Source: Uloborus plumipes (Eukaryota > Arthropoda > Arachnida > Araneae > Uloboridae). Taken from it: DNA of 64,000 bases. Both the position numbers and the translations under genes were made by a program. The notes beneath the pieces were generated by a model that was not told where the DNA came from, searched no databases, and saw nothing but the letters and a program-made list of their open reading frames with translations. Where the stretch lies: contig JAXGGA010002961.1 of assembly GCA_038373865.1 (NCBI GenBank), forward strand, positions 47,300-111,299, given 5' to 3'. Below, in pieces: positions 1 through 14,200 of this stretch. Numbering within the stretch: position 1 is the stretch's first letter; each line of letters begins with the position of its first letter.

Positions 1-1117
1 TATTGATAGCTGAAAGTTCTAGGTTAGCGAAGATCCACAAAAGATCTCTTAAATGGCCGACTACTGGAGCACTTACCCTATATCGATTTGCTACACTGAA
101 GATTTATGAACCCAGTTTTCAGCATTTTTCTGCATTTCTCATATAGCCTTGCTTTTAATCTAATTAAGGCAATTAGTACCTGCCAGATAATGTAAAATTA
201 CATCAAGATGTTTCAGAATTTATTTCAAAAAAATGGATTAAAGTTAAGAAATATTCAATTTTTTGATAGCGTTTGGGAAATTTTACCCCATTTGTACAGG
301 TTAAATTTTTAGCTGTGAAGGTTCTTTTCTGCATAAAATGGTTTTAGTTATATCTAAGCATGTGTGTCCATTGTTTCAATAAAACTTTCTAAATTGCCCA
401 TTAATGTGATTGTTTGATAAGTTTTTATGAACGCCATGTTGAAATCTTAAAGTAGCCATCCAAAGTCTGGTTGTTAAGTTTGGATCCTTCACTAAAGCTA
501 TAATTGTTACAAAATTTAATTAAATTAATCAACAAAATGGAATTTTTTTACTGGTGAATATCACTGAACTTTATTTTTGGACTTCAGAATTATGTGAATG
601 GTCTATTTTTATATTTTGTAGTTTTTTGAAAAGTCTTTCTTCTGTGCGTAATGTTGTAAGAGGTCTGAACATACTTCAGTTCCAACTAAAAGAACCCAAG
701 TACTCCTGAAAAGTGTCCAGAAAGGGGGGGGGGGTATTGAAGTACATACTCTGTATGCTGATTTTTTTCCTTGTGTGTTTAGAACCCATGTATATTTATT
801 GAACAAAAAAATTATTAACATATTTCTGTAAAGCTGAAGTTTTAGATATATTTTTTATGTTTTGTCTTAACACATTAATCTATTAAATTTGTAATATTTT
901 TCTTTTGTTACAATACTGAATATGGAGTTAATTTATTGCTGTTTGAATATTTCAAATTGAATAACTTTAAATACATCTTTTTAACTTAAAAGGAATTTGC
1001 TTTTAATTTGATTTACTTTTTTTTTTTTTCATTTCTGTGACATCCTAACTTTGATTTTTATCTTAAGGACCCTGGAAAGGTTTTTTTCCTTCTCCAAATA
1101 GTGTACACTCTCTGTAG
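1..1117. other. AT-rich intron or flank, no recognised gene
   Basis: No ATM-like exon is recognised here. An open frame at about 3-140 has no convincing splice donor and no ATM similarity. There is a run of 11 G at 724-734 and several poly(T) tracts. The stretch is probably intronic, because the ATM exons that follow start in mid-protein. Confidence 0.5.
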
Positions 1118-2082
1118 TAAGGGTGCGACATCGAAGGCAAAACATCGATGTTAGAAATTACAACATCGGTGGTATTGATACATCGACCAAAAAACATTGA
1201 TGTTTTAAAACATTGATCTTTTTCCAAATATATAGCTTACATTTTTTAATACACTTTTCTGAAAAGTTACACACATGAAAATCTCTAACAAATGTTTTCA
1301 AGAGAGTCAGAGAATTCGTTTAGCAATGCGTTAAATAAAACTATTATTTCAAAAATGTGAAATTAAAGCCAGTAATAAATTTTATAAATATGTATATTTA
1401 TTAATTTAAGCAATACAAAAGAATAAGTACTTGACAAATACATTGAAAATACTGAATTTTAAATTCTTAATACAAGTTAATAAGAATAATTTCGCAACAT
1501 GTATTGATTTGACCCTTGAATAGAATAAAAGCTGATAATAAAACATGCAAAGATTAATTCAAACTAGTTATAGAAAAAGGAAATATTTTCTATTTGAATA
1601 ATACTGAAAATTAATCTACCTCGAAAATGAATCCAAGAAAAAAATGTATCATAGCACTTACCATCAGTGCAATGATGAGAAAGAATTATTTTGATTACAA
1701 TTTTTTTCCAAGCAATAAACAATTGTTAGGAGCTAGAAATGAAAATTTTGGTATGAGTGAAATAAAGTACAACACCGTACTTACAGCAAGTCAACTGCAA
1801 AAAACAACCAAAACAGACTAGAGAAGGTTTTCCTGTTGTGGTTAATGTTTATGATGTGTCAAGAAAAAATCCTTCTGTTTATTTTAAATGCATTCATTAT
1901 TCGGTAAAAGAGGTATAGTTTTGGGAAATTCCAGACACACCCACAGCAGCAGATTTACTTTTTAAAACATTTTAAATAAAAAATGAAAAAACATCGACAC
2001 CAAAGCGTTGATGTTAAAAACATCAATGTTTTAACAAAAACATCGATGTTTCCAAAACATCGACATCAATGTCGCAGCCTTA
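1118..2082. mobile_element. hAT-type MITE (non-autonomous)
   Basis: A 965 bp insertion begins TAAGGGTGCGACATCGA and ends in the near inverse TGTCGCAGCCTTA. It is flanked by an 8-bp duplication, ctctgtag on the left and ctctatag on the right (one mismatch). An 8-bp target duplication with short TIRs is the hAT signature. Both ends are rich in ACATCGATGTT-like palindromic motifs. No transposase is encoded; the 64-aa open frame inside at 1627 looks fortuitous. A degenerate relative of the end motif is seen near 36900-36935. Confidence 0.75.
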
Positions 2083-2138
2083 CTCTATAGTAATGAAATA
2101 ATAATAATGTGTAAGCATTTTTTCTTTTCATTTCCCAG

Positions 2139-2214
2139 CAAAAAGCAGCTGGAGGCTGAGGGGTCTAATCACACATCACTTTTAATTGGAAAGATGATGC
2201 TACAAATAGTACAA
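2139..2214 (+). CDS. ATM: ATM exon 1 of window (tentative)
   Basis: The acceptor is tttcccag and the donor gtaagt. The exon is one base plus 25 codons, including KQLEAEG and [12 protein letters not shown], which would form an amphipathic helix. It ends in phase 0, compatible with the exon at 9405. I could not match the peptide to human ATM by eye, so the call rests on splice signals, phase and position upstream of certain exons. Confidence 0.5.
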
Positions 2215-5200
2215 GTAAGTATTTGTATATTGTCTATTTCTATAAATGTTAATTTTTTTTTTTTTTTTGAACGGTATTCAATTTTCAGGGGCCCTGATAG
2301 ATTTTATCTTAACCTCCTAAACATATTCTTATTCAGTACATTTTAACTGGCAATTCAAAAAATTTAGGAGTGTTCTTGACAAGTGTTTAGTAAATCTTTT
2401 GTAAGTGTTCTTATTTTGCATCTTTTTTAAAATGTTGTCTAACATTTTTTCTCATTAGATGTTAGTATGTATGTATGCATGCATATCTTTTGCTTCATTT
2501 ATTTATTTATTTTTAATCTTTCAGTAAAATTTCAAGTTTCATTCTGTAAATTGAGAAATACTCTCCTTCCCTCAAAAATCAGGTTCAGGGCACTCCTGTC
2601 AGCTTTAAATAATGAATAAAATATTTAAGATTCTAAAGGTTGAATATGTTCACAGAACTGCATTATAAAATAAGCAGCGTCTATTAAAAGAAATTTTAGA
2701 TCATGATTTTTGTGTTTGAGGTTATCAGACACACACGTTTACGCTCTGATTCAGTGTTGTAGCCAAGGGGGGGAACAAATCTGACTTACCCCCCTCTTGG
2801 CGACTTTTCTGTTGGTGCCAAAAGAGCATCGCCAAGACTGATGTGCGACAGAAAACATCGTACACCTTTCTTAGCGATTCCATTTTGGCACCAACAGGAA
2901 AATTAAGATTCATATACAAAATCAAAAGCTAACACTATCATAGTCAAAAAGAAAATATCAAAGAGCTTCAAATTCCAATAAATGAAGAGTAAAAACCGCT
3001 TTTGTAATAAGTGATTTCTCACATGTGCACGAAAATGACCACAGCAAAAATTTATACAAAGCAGTATGTACTGCAAAAGTTATTGCGAATATACGCAACT
3101 TCAAAATGACAAAAAACATTTTTTACAAAAGCAAATATTACTAAAACACTTCCAGCAGAATAACACTTTGTTTTTTAAAGTAACAAAGATTCCTTATTTC
3201 TATAGTAACATAAGTACATAATAATTAACCAACAGCAAAATCAAAAACTTTTCATATACCACCTATACCACACTAAAAGTTTTGTCGTAGTCAAAACAAT
3301 TTAAAAAGTTCCTCAAATTTCGATATATGAATAGTAAAAACGTCTAAGACGTCGCAAAAATATCAACACAAAAATACTATAAATTATTTTTCTATCAGAA
3401 AAGCTTTAAAAGTGCTAATAATATTAAACATAAAATGAAGCTTCATATTTTTCAAAAGTACCAGAGGTGGCTTTTTTTCTGTTATTCGGTACGTAAAATA
3501 ATTTTTTTATAAAATAAAAACTCCATAAAAATATGCATTAAACACAAAATTATGTTTACATATTTTGCTAAAGAAATAAATAAGTAGCATAAAATACAGG
3601 GTTTCGTTCAAATTGCAATATTTAAGTACAAATACACCTCAATAGTTCATGTTATCAATTTTTGAACAAAATAGCCAATATGAACTCACCTTCGTATTGT
3701 GTAGAATCCGCCGATACACAGCTGACAACTGCTAATTAAGACTTATACTGAGCAAGCAGTTAATATCGCACTGTTTGTACACACAACACTAAATAGTTTC
3801 TCCCTATTTGCAAAGCACAAAGTTTTCACTTCTTGCAACAAACATCGAAAATACTGCTAATCCAGTACTCGAAAGAATGGCGCGCTTTCTAATGGTCGTT
3901 AACACCCCCCATTCACTTAACACTCACATTTTCTTAGGCGCCAATACTGACACACACTAATCAAAATAATTTTTTAGAAAACAGTAATAGGTTTTTTCTT
4001 CGAATGCAGTGCGGGAAAAAAAGGAACACTCCGAACTTCGAATTTCTGGTCCGACATTACAAACAAGTGAAAATGACGTGGTTTTAGGGTTGCCAGCACC
4101 ATAGCTTATCACCAATCATGATATAACGTCATCATTGTATCAAGGTTACCATTGGCGAATGTTTTTCAAATATCGCCAAGGGGGGAGATATCAAAGGAGT
4201 ACCCAGGGGGGATAGGGGGTTATACCACCCGCAGTCCATGAAAAACTTCTTACTACACAACTACTCTGACTAACCCATTCAAGACAAACAATGCATATAC
4301 AGTTTTGCTAGGTTTTCCATGTGACTGAGTGCCACATCCCTGCTTCATTGGGAGTTTTACTTTTCAGAGCCATCAGTTGGGGTCACACTGAGGAAATTTC
4401 CAAGGTAGGATTTTTACTTTTGTGGAAACTGCCTGCAGATAGATTATACACTGCTCAAAAAAATTACTATACATGGTTTTGACAAAATTACGCAAAGATA
4501 TATACCAATAAGTAACGGGTCATTCCGTATAAAATCAACAAATTTTCAGAAATTTCCGTGCCGCACAATTTTTGATTTTGATCATACTTGGTAGGAAATA
4601 TGCACCAATATTCTGTACCTCCAAACTGTTTTATTTTTTTCTCGAAAAAATTTTATTCTCGAGATATAGCCATTTTTTTGTTCCGCCGATGAGTAAAATT
4701 CGGCATTTTTGATCTTTATTCTAACAGTTCTGGTAAATTTACTTAAAGTGGTAGAAAGATCAAACATGGCTTATTTTGAAGCTAAAAGAATGAATTTTTA
4801 TTTGGGCATGAAAAGAAACCGTTTGGGTTAAGCCTAAATATAAATTTTTCCGTGTTAATTCGCGGTTCAAAAAGTGCCGTTTTCGTCATTTCAAGCATGA
4901 AAAAATATATGAAGGATTGACAGTGGGGTTCTAATTTTTTTTTCTCTTGCACCCAGTTATAGATACTAGAAGCACAGAAAAACATTAGATGATACCAGTA
5001 GTCTTTCATTATGAAAAAATTGCTTAAACTTGAGAAAAAATGAAAATTGGCCTTTTCCACTCCCCAAAAACGGCCTGTGGAACAGGTAGTAAAAATATAC
5101 AAATGCATGGAGTAAAAAGGTGTTACTTTGCCCTTTAAAATGAAACAAAAACTGTCTTGTTATTCCTAGGCATTAAAGAGATATAAGCTTTCAAACTTTG

Positions 5201-8200
5201 AAAAAAAATGAAAAATATCCTTTTTCACTCCCCAAAAACGGCCTGTGGAACAGGTAGTAAGAATTTGAAAATGTATGGAGCAAAAAGGCATTACATTGAA
5301 CTTTAAAAGGAAACAAAAATTGTCTTGTTATTCGAAGGCATTAAAGAGATATAAGCCTTCTAAGTTAGATGATTATTATGAAAAAATACAATAAACTTGA
5401 GAAAAAATGGAAAATGACCCTTTTCACTCCCCAAAAATAGCCTGTGGAACACTTAGTAAAAATTTGCAAATGCAATGAGGAGGAAGGCGCTACATTTCCC
5501 GTTAAATCGAAACAAAAACTGTCTTGTTATTCTCAGTCATCAAAGAGATAAGGCCCTCTGAAAATTGAAAATAATTGCTTTAACTTATGCTAAAAAATCT
5601 TGCATGAATTTTCAATTTTCAGAGGGCCTTATCTCTTTGATGCCTGGGAATAACAAAATAGTTTTTGTTTTGATTCAAAGGGCAATGTAGCACCTTCCTC
5701 CTCCATGCATTTGCAAATTTTTACTAAGTGTTCCACAGGCTATTTTTGGGGAGTGAAAAGGGCCATTTTTCATTTTTTCTCAAGTTTAATGTATTTTTTC
5801 ATAATAATCATCTAACTTAGAAGGCTTACATCTCTTTAATGCCTTCGAATAACAAGACAGCTTTTATTTCCTTTTAAAGTTCAATGTAATGCCTTTTTTC
5901 TCCATACATTTTCAAATTCTTACTACCTGTTCCACAGGCCGTTTTTGGGGAGTGAAAAAGGATATTTTTCATTTTTTTTTCAAAGTTTGAAAGCTTATAT
6001 CTCTTTAATACCTTGGAATAACAAGACAGTTTTTGTTTCATTTTAAAGGGCAATGTAACACCTTTCTACTCCATGCATTTGTAAATTTTTACTACCTGTT
6101 CCACAGGCCGTTTTTGGGGAGTAAAAAAGGGTCCAATTTTCATTTTTTCTCAAATTTAAGCAATTTTTTCATAATGAAAGACTACTGGTATCATCTAATG
6201 TTTTTCTGTGCTTCTAGTATCTAACTGGGTGCAAGAGAAAAAAAATTAGAACCCCACTGTCAGTCCTTCATATATTTTTTCATGCTTGAAATGACGAAAA
6301 CGGCACTTTTTGAACCGCGAATTGACACAGGAAAATTTATATTTATTCTTAACCCAAACCGTTTTTTTTTTTTATGCACAAATGAAAGTTCATTCTTTTA
6401 GCTTCAAAATAAGCCATGTTTGATCTTTCTACCATTTTAAGTAAATTTACCAGAGCTGATAGAAAAAAGATCAAAAATGCCGAATTTTACTCATCGGCGG
6501 AACAAAAAAATGCTATATCTCGAGAATAAAATTTTTTCGAGAAAAAAATAAAACAGTTTGGAGGTACAGAATATTGGTGCATATTTCTTACCAAGAATGA
6601 TCAAAATCAAAAATGGTGCGGGACGGCCCATTTGTTGATTTTATATGGAATGACCCTAACATAAAATGAATCATCCATAGATTAAAGCCTACCAGGAAAC
6701 GGAAGAAGAAATCTTTATATGCAAATCAAAGCTCTTGACGTCAAGAAACAGAAAAAGGAGATAAGGGCAGAAATCGGGATGTTGCAGAAGTGTCTTGGTC
6801 CCCTAATTGTTTAGAGTAGTGTAGATAACATTGCTGAGAAATTTGGTTTGGAGTCTTGCATTCCTGTGTCCTAACCCAAATTCTGATAAGTTTATGAGTA
6901 TGTTATGCTTATGGAGGGAAACTTTTACTTTCAGATGGTGTTTCTAATCAAGGTTTCTTTCAAACGATTTGTACCTTTCAATAACGTTTCTTTTTTACTA
7001 AGTCAGATTTTGGTCTGTTAGGTATTGGGAATCATTGCATTTTTGCTTCTATAAACAGAGTCATTTGCCAATCAATGCTAAAAGAATTAATTAAAAATTA
7101 CATTTTATGTTTAAGTAGATGGTTGAAATTTTACCTCTGATTTTAGATTTGCTTTTATAGAAAACTAGCTGATATACCCGGCGTGACGCAAGTTTAAAAT
7201 GCAACATGCGAAATCCAGGACGGTATTTTTTGTGACAACCCGCTCAGTTAAATCAGTGTGAAGGACAATGTGAAATCAAACTTCAATGCATTATTTATCT
7301 GGGATCATGTGCTAAAAAATTGCGTGTCTACTTTTGAAAAAATGAAAACAGAAGCATTACACTGAAGTGACAAAAGTCATGGGATACCTCTTAATATCGT
7401 GTCGGCCCTCCTTTTGCCCGGCGAAGTGCAACAACTCGACGTGGCATGGACTCAACAAGTCGTTGGAAGTCTTCTGCAGGAATATTGAGCCATGCTGTCT
7501 CGATAGACGTCCATAATTGTGAAAGCATTGATGGGGCAGGATTTTGGGCACGAACAGACCTCTCGATGGTGTCCCATAAATGCTCAATGGGATTCATGTC
7601 GGGCGATCTAGGTGGCCAAATCATTCGTTGGAATTGTCCAGAATTTTCTTCAAACCAATTGCGAACAGTTGTGGCCCGGTGACATGGCGCATTGTCATCC
7701 ATAAAAATCCCATCGTTGTTTGGGTACATGAAGTCCATGAATGGCTGCAAGTGATCTCCAAGTAGCTGCACATAAGCATTTCCAGTCAATGTTCGGTCCA
7801 GTGGCACTAGAGGACCAAGTCCATGCCATGAAAAAACAGCCCACACCATTACGGAGCCACCACCAGCTTGAACAGTGCCTTGCTGACAGTTTGGGTCCAT
7901 GGCTTCGTGGGGTCTGCGCCACACTCGAACCCTACCATCGGCTCTTACCAGCTGAAATCGTGACTCATCGGACCAGGCCACGGTTTTCCATTCATCTAGG
8001 GACCAACCGATATGCTCACGTGCCCACGAGAGTCGCTGCAAGCGATGTCGTTCTGTCAGTAAAGGCACTCGAGTCGGTCTTCTGCTGGAATAGCCCAAGA
8101 AATCCAAATTTCTCCGCACAGTTCTAGCAGACACGTCCATTGTACGTCCCACATTGATTTCTACGGTGATTTGACGCAGTGTTGCTTGTCTGTTAGAATT

Positions 8201-11200
8201 TACGACTCTTTGCAGACGTCGCCGGTCTCGATCTTTAAGTGCAGGCGGTCGACCACTGCGCTGTCCATGGTGGGATGTTATGCCTGAAATTTCATACTCT
8301 CGGCACACTCTTGACACAGTGGATCTGGGAATGTTGAATTCTCTAACGATTTCCGAAATGGCATGACCCATCCGTCTAGCTCCAACTAACATTCCGCGTT
8401 CAAAGTCTGTTAATTCACGTCGTGCGGTCATCATCACGTTAAAACCTCTTCACATGAATAACTTGAACAGAAATGAAAGCTCTGTAAAAGCACTGCGCAT
8501 TTATACCTGTTCTATGCGATGCTACTGCCATCTGAAAATTTGCATATTGCTATCCCATGACTTTTGTCACTTCAGTGTATGTATTCAAGGTTGAATGCTC
8601 ACAAAAGAAACATTTCTTAATTATTTGAATTGAGAAAAGCCTCAGAAATCCACTCAGAGCAAAAACAATATCAAACGTAAAATTAGCTATTGAAAGGAAG
8701 TTGAAATGACACACTAAATAATTATTTGAATAATGGAAAGCCTTTTAAAAATTAGGGTTTTAATGTAGAAGTTTCTACTAAAATTGGAATTAAATAAAGA
8801 ACTACCTGTCAGTTTTTTTTCTTAATTGGTCTCTTGATGTGCCCAGTAGTGACACAAAGAAACTGAAATTTTTAGCAAAATCCCACGGGTAGTTTTTGAG
8901 TCTATAAAGGACATTCATACATTCATTTTATATTTAAAGATGTTTTAACATAGGTTTTATCATTCTCGTTTTCATTTGTACTACTTTATTCGTCTAATCA
9001 TGATGTATTTTAGAATCACTTAAATTATTTTTTACTTCAAAATTTTTAATGTAAGTTTACTGTTTGCGAATTAATTGTTGTTTTTTTAACTACTGAATCC
9101 TTTCTGCATGAACGTCTGAGTAAAGTTGAACTTTCAACTATATTGCATGTGTGTGTGTGCATGTGCAATTTATACCCTAACGTGTCATATCAATTTTCTG
9201 TAAAGGATTTTTGTAAGTTTTTTTTTTTTGAAGTTGTCAGTAGTACTGTTTACTTTTTGTTCAACCTTCTTCTTTTCTTTGCTTTTGCATTTCTGTCTCT
9301 GTTTCTTTACTTTTTCTTTTTTATTTACATTTTTAATATTTGCACAGTTTGATATTGTAAAAATGAGAGCATAATCAAGCTGTGTTTTATTTTGTGTTTT
9401 TTAGTTAGAGCCAAATGTTTCATGGAAAAAAGCTGAGAATGAGAGAACCTGGAATCAAACGACTTTTTGCGAGAAAGAAACAGTTTTGTATTCTCTCGTC
9501 ATGCTCTTGAAAAGTAATTTTACTTCACTTCGACTGTATCTTGCCAAGAACATAAATTTGCATTTATCACCAGAAAAAATAGATTCTGTGTTCATAACTG
9601 TTCTATTGAAAGTATATGATTCTTTCCCACAGCAGGTATGCTTAATTTTGTTGCATTCATTATTTTCTAATATAATACTTCACTTAAAAATGTGATTAGT
9701 TATTTGTGTGATATTTTAGTATCAGAATGCCACTGATTATTCTGTCCCCAATTGCACTGGTAATTGGCATATTGTGCCAAATATAGACACTAGAAATGGA
9801 ACAAAGCTTCGACCTGGCCAAATGGCAACCTGTGATTTAGTCGAATCCGCATAAAATAATGTATGATATGAATGTTCATTTTACAGTTATTATTATAAAA
9901 AAATGTTTTTAAAATTATGCATAATTGTACCTTATGGTAAAACATAAAGGAAATTTATGTTTAATTTTGAAGTGCGTGTGTATTGAACCAGAAAAAATTC
10001 TGTAATTGATGTATTGCATTTAATTTAAAACTTGATAAGAAGTAAATATATAAATAACATTACGTTATATGTAGAACGTTATATATAACAACTTTAGTTG
10101 CCTTATAGTGAAGCTATTTAAAACACTCCAAATCAGAGTATGCCCGTCTGGACCCATGATGGATAATCTCAGGACTTCTAGATCAACGCATCAATTGACA
10201 AAACTTTTATTCTCAATGTATACCAGGCAGAGCCCAGCCACACAGCTAATAAATGAATAAAATCTATATAAGGTATTCATTTTGACTTATGTTTTTAAGC
10301 ACTTTTCATGAAATGTATTTTCTTTTCAATTTCTAGTCATCAGGTTATAGAGAATTTCAAACAGATGAAAATTTTAATAGATTGAGCATCTTTTTGCACT
10401 ATCTATGTCAAGTTATTTTAAGACACCCATGTCTTGAAAAAGAATGCATTTTTACTGTGTGCAAACTGGCAAGTATTGTCAGGCAAGATGAAGTATTTTT
10501 TGCTAAGGTAAACATGAAATGATTCATAAGCATTTTTTTGCCTCTGATTTTTCAAAAAAAAAAAAAATCTTTATTTTTCTTCAATTGTGTTTAATTTCAA
10601 TGCTTAGGTTTTGAAACAAGTATCCTCACTCCTTGGATATGAAAGTTGTAAAGAATATGTTGAACCACATTTGCCTTATGTAATTTTAAGATGGCTTGAA
10701 GAAAACTACAGCTTAAAAGAGTTTCCTTTTCTGTTACTAGAAATCGATTCTTTAAAGCTATTTTACAGGTATAAGTTGCTCATTATTTTATTGCCTTTTA
10801 TACTGTTACATTTCATTTAAAAAGTCTAGTATCCAAACACGAAAGAACTGTACAGAAGGGTGCTTTTTACAGTCTATTTTTGTTTAGTTCCAAGTATTTT
10901 AAAAGTAATTGTAATGTGTGCGGGGTTGGGGGCAGGGTTCCGCTACGGTCGCATTTTTCGCACAATGTGAAAATACTATCTAAATTGCAACAAGAAGTTC
11001 TGTCAAGAACTAAACGAGCCTACTTTCCCGTACATCGACATCGGCATTCTCGCATCTGATCACTATTCTCTTGATTATCTGAGACTAAAAATTATGTCAA
11101 ACATACCTTTTTAGCACTTAGAGCTGATTTCGAAAAGCAAAATATACCCCTCTCATCAGATGAAAAAGACACGTAAAAAGTAATTAACGAATAAATAAAG

Positions 11201-14200
11201 TTTTGTCGCACCTTTTAAAGAGAAACTGTTACAGTTCCTCCGTAGAAAAAATCCTCCATCGTTTTCAAAAAAAAAAAAAAAATAATAATAAAATAAATAA
11301 ATAAATAAATAAAAGTACAAAGAGCATCAAAACACATTTTATCAAAGAAAGAAAAAGAAAAGTAAAAAAAACTGGTCCGTTAATAAAATGTCTCGAATTT
11401 CACTTTTAATCCGTTGCCAGTTGTTAAATATGAATAAAGAATAAAATGTTCTCGTGAGTGAAAAATTTTTGTTACAAAAAAAATCGTCTGCCAAAAAAAA
11501 AATAATAATAATTATAAATAAAATAAAACAAATGAATAAATAAACAAAAAATCGTCTGCACAGTCAGTCATTTTTTTTTTTCTGATCCTGCATTTCCGCC
11601 ATGTTTGCGGAGTCGGAGTCTGAATCAGAGTCCTCACAGAAGATTACTCAGAAAGTACTTTACAAACATTATTTATCAAAACCATTTTCTTACAAAGTAA
11701 GTTTGAAGGAAATCCGACTTTAAGTTCAGGATCAACATTCAACTTAAATTCCCCGTAGACGCTAATGCTAATTTTTTTCTGAACGGTTCAATATTGAACG
11801 AAAAATGGTTCAAATCAAAAAGCGAAATATGGGAATGTATGGGAAAGCCTCTCCGAGATCTTTCAAACAAAAAAAAGTTTATTCCATTCGGACGGTTCAC
11901 TCAAAAGTTATTAGGTGGGGAGAGGTTGCTTGAACGGTTCAACGTTGAACGAAAAAAAAGCTCAAATGGAAAATTTAAATACGGTAATGAAGTATCCTTG
12001 CGGAGATCCTTCGAACAAAAAAAAAGTTTATTTAAATCGGACTGTTCACTCAAAAGTTATTAGGGGTGACAGCTTGATTGAGCGGTTCAATTTTGAACGA
12101 AAAATTGTTCAGATCGGAAATGTAAATACAGGAATGAAGTATCCTTGATAAGATCTTTCTAACAAAAAAAAGTTTGTTCAAATCGGACGGTTCACTCAAA
12201 AGTTATTAGGTGGAGAAAGGTTGCTTCAACGGTTCAACGTTGAACCAAAAATTGTCAAATTGAAAATTTAAATATGGTAATAAAGTATCCTTGCCGAGAT
12301 GCTTCGAACAAAAAAAAGGTTTGTTTAAATCGGACTGTTCATTCAAAAGTTATTAGGGGTGACAGCTTGTTTGAACGGTTCAATGTTGAACGAAAAATTG
12401 TTCAAATCGGAAATGTAGATACGGTAATGAAGTATCCTTGAAAAGCTCTTTCGAACAAAAAAAAGTTTGTTCATATCGGACTGTTCATTCAAAAGTTAGC
12501 ATCGCGGGACAGGTTGTTTGAACGGTTCAAAGTTGAACCAAAAATTGTTCAAATCGAAAAATCAAATATGGGAATGAGCTGTACTCGCCGAGATCTTTCC
12601 AACAAAAAAAGTTTGTCCAAATCGGAATGTTCATTCAAAAATTATTAGAGGGGGACAGACAGACCGACCGACCGACCGACACACAAATTCCCCATCTCAA
12701 TACCCTACTTTCAAATTTTTAATTTTTCAATATTCATTTTACCTTTTTATTTTTTTAACTTGGCGATATTTTTGGGACTTGGCAATAGTTTTTACTTTCT
12801 TCTATATCTAATATATAGAAGAAAGTATTGGTTTCGTGAAAATTTTCGAATGTCGAATTTTGACGGATTTGAACGTTTTGAGGTGCTCTGAGTCCATTTC
12901 GACCATTTTTGGAAAATGTCTGTCTGTCTGTGTGTCTGTGTGTGTGTGAGTCTGTATGTGTGTGACCAGTTTTTGTGGCCGCGCTAGAGCAAAAACTACT
13001 GAATGAAATCGAACAAAACTTTTTGCACATATGTACCACCATGTGAACTGGTGCACCTGACTTTTTTTAGCGAATTCCTCCAAGGGGGGTGGAGCAATCG
13101 CACGTGTTCTGCGCGGGGGTGATTGCTATATCTCAGGAAGTAACCGGCGGAATCAAACGAAAATTGGTCCATACGTAGACCCTACTAAGTACAGGTGCTG
13201 ATTCAATTTGTTTGTCAATATCTCCAAGGGGGGTGGAGCAATCGCACGTGTTCTGCGCGGGGGTGATTGCTATATCTCAGGAAGTAACCGGCGGAATCAA
13301 ACGAAAATTGGTCCATAGGTAGACCCTACTGAGTACAGGTGCTGATTCAATTTGTTTGTCAATATCTCGAAGGGGGGTGGAGCAATCGCACATGTTCTGC
13401 ACGGGGTGACTGCTATATCTCAGGAAGTAACCGGCGGAATCAAACGAAAATTGGTCCATATGTAGACCCTATTGAGTACAGGTGCTGATTCATTTTGTTT
13501 GTCAATATGTCGAAGGGGGGTGGAGCAATCGCACGTGTTCTGCGCGAGGGTGACTGCTATATCTCAGGAAGTAACCAGCGGAATCAAACGAAAATTGGTC
13601 TATAGGTAGACCCTATTGAGTGCAGGTGGTGATTCAATTTGTGTGTCAATATCTCAAAGGGGGGTGGAGCAATCAAAAGTGCTTATTTTGTCATTGCACC
13701 TACTGTATCTCGGGAAATATTGCTGCGATTTGAATGAAATTTGGAATAACACTAACCCAATATGAAAGCAAGCATCGATTAAATTTTGGCGCCAATCGCC
13801 CCAGGGGGAGGGTGGGGTGATTTTTGCGCTTAGTCAACAATGCGAAAAATTAATTCATTAAAAAATCGCTTTCACGCTATTTAATTATCAAAACAGCTGA
13901 AAACTTTCAATGATTTGAAATTTTTAACTGTTGCCAATTTCTTTTTACTAACAAATAAAATGTTTGCAATTTATCTAAACAAGACTTTTGCAATGATTTC
14001 CAATTTCGCTCATTGATTCTGCATTTGCAGGGTTATTACGATAATTGGGAAATTGGAGCTGTCTCCAATTACTCGGGCGAGTACGTATTTTATTTTGTAA
14101 CCGAAATTCATAAGATAGATATAGAAGAAAGTTTCGTGACGGCCACGACAGCTAGTTTAACTTGGCGATATTTTTTGGACTTGGCGATATTTTTTAGATG

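Noticed and set aside
3..140. An upstream ATM exon at the left edge
   Set aside because: No donor in frame and no recognisable ATM similarity.
7446..8127. Plus-strand open frames over the first Tc1 transposase (61-128 aa)
   Set aside because: They are antisense shadows of the minus-strand transposase, which has all DDE motifs.
9721..9855. Extra ATM exon after ttttag
   Set aside because: The frame ends in TAA, has no donor and would disrupt the phase-0 join 9635|10337 supported by human ATM.
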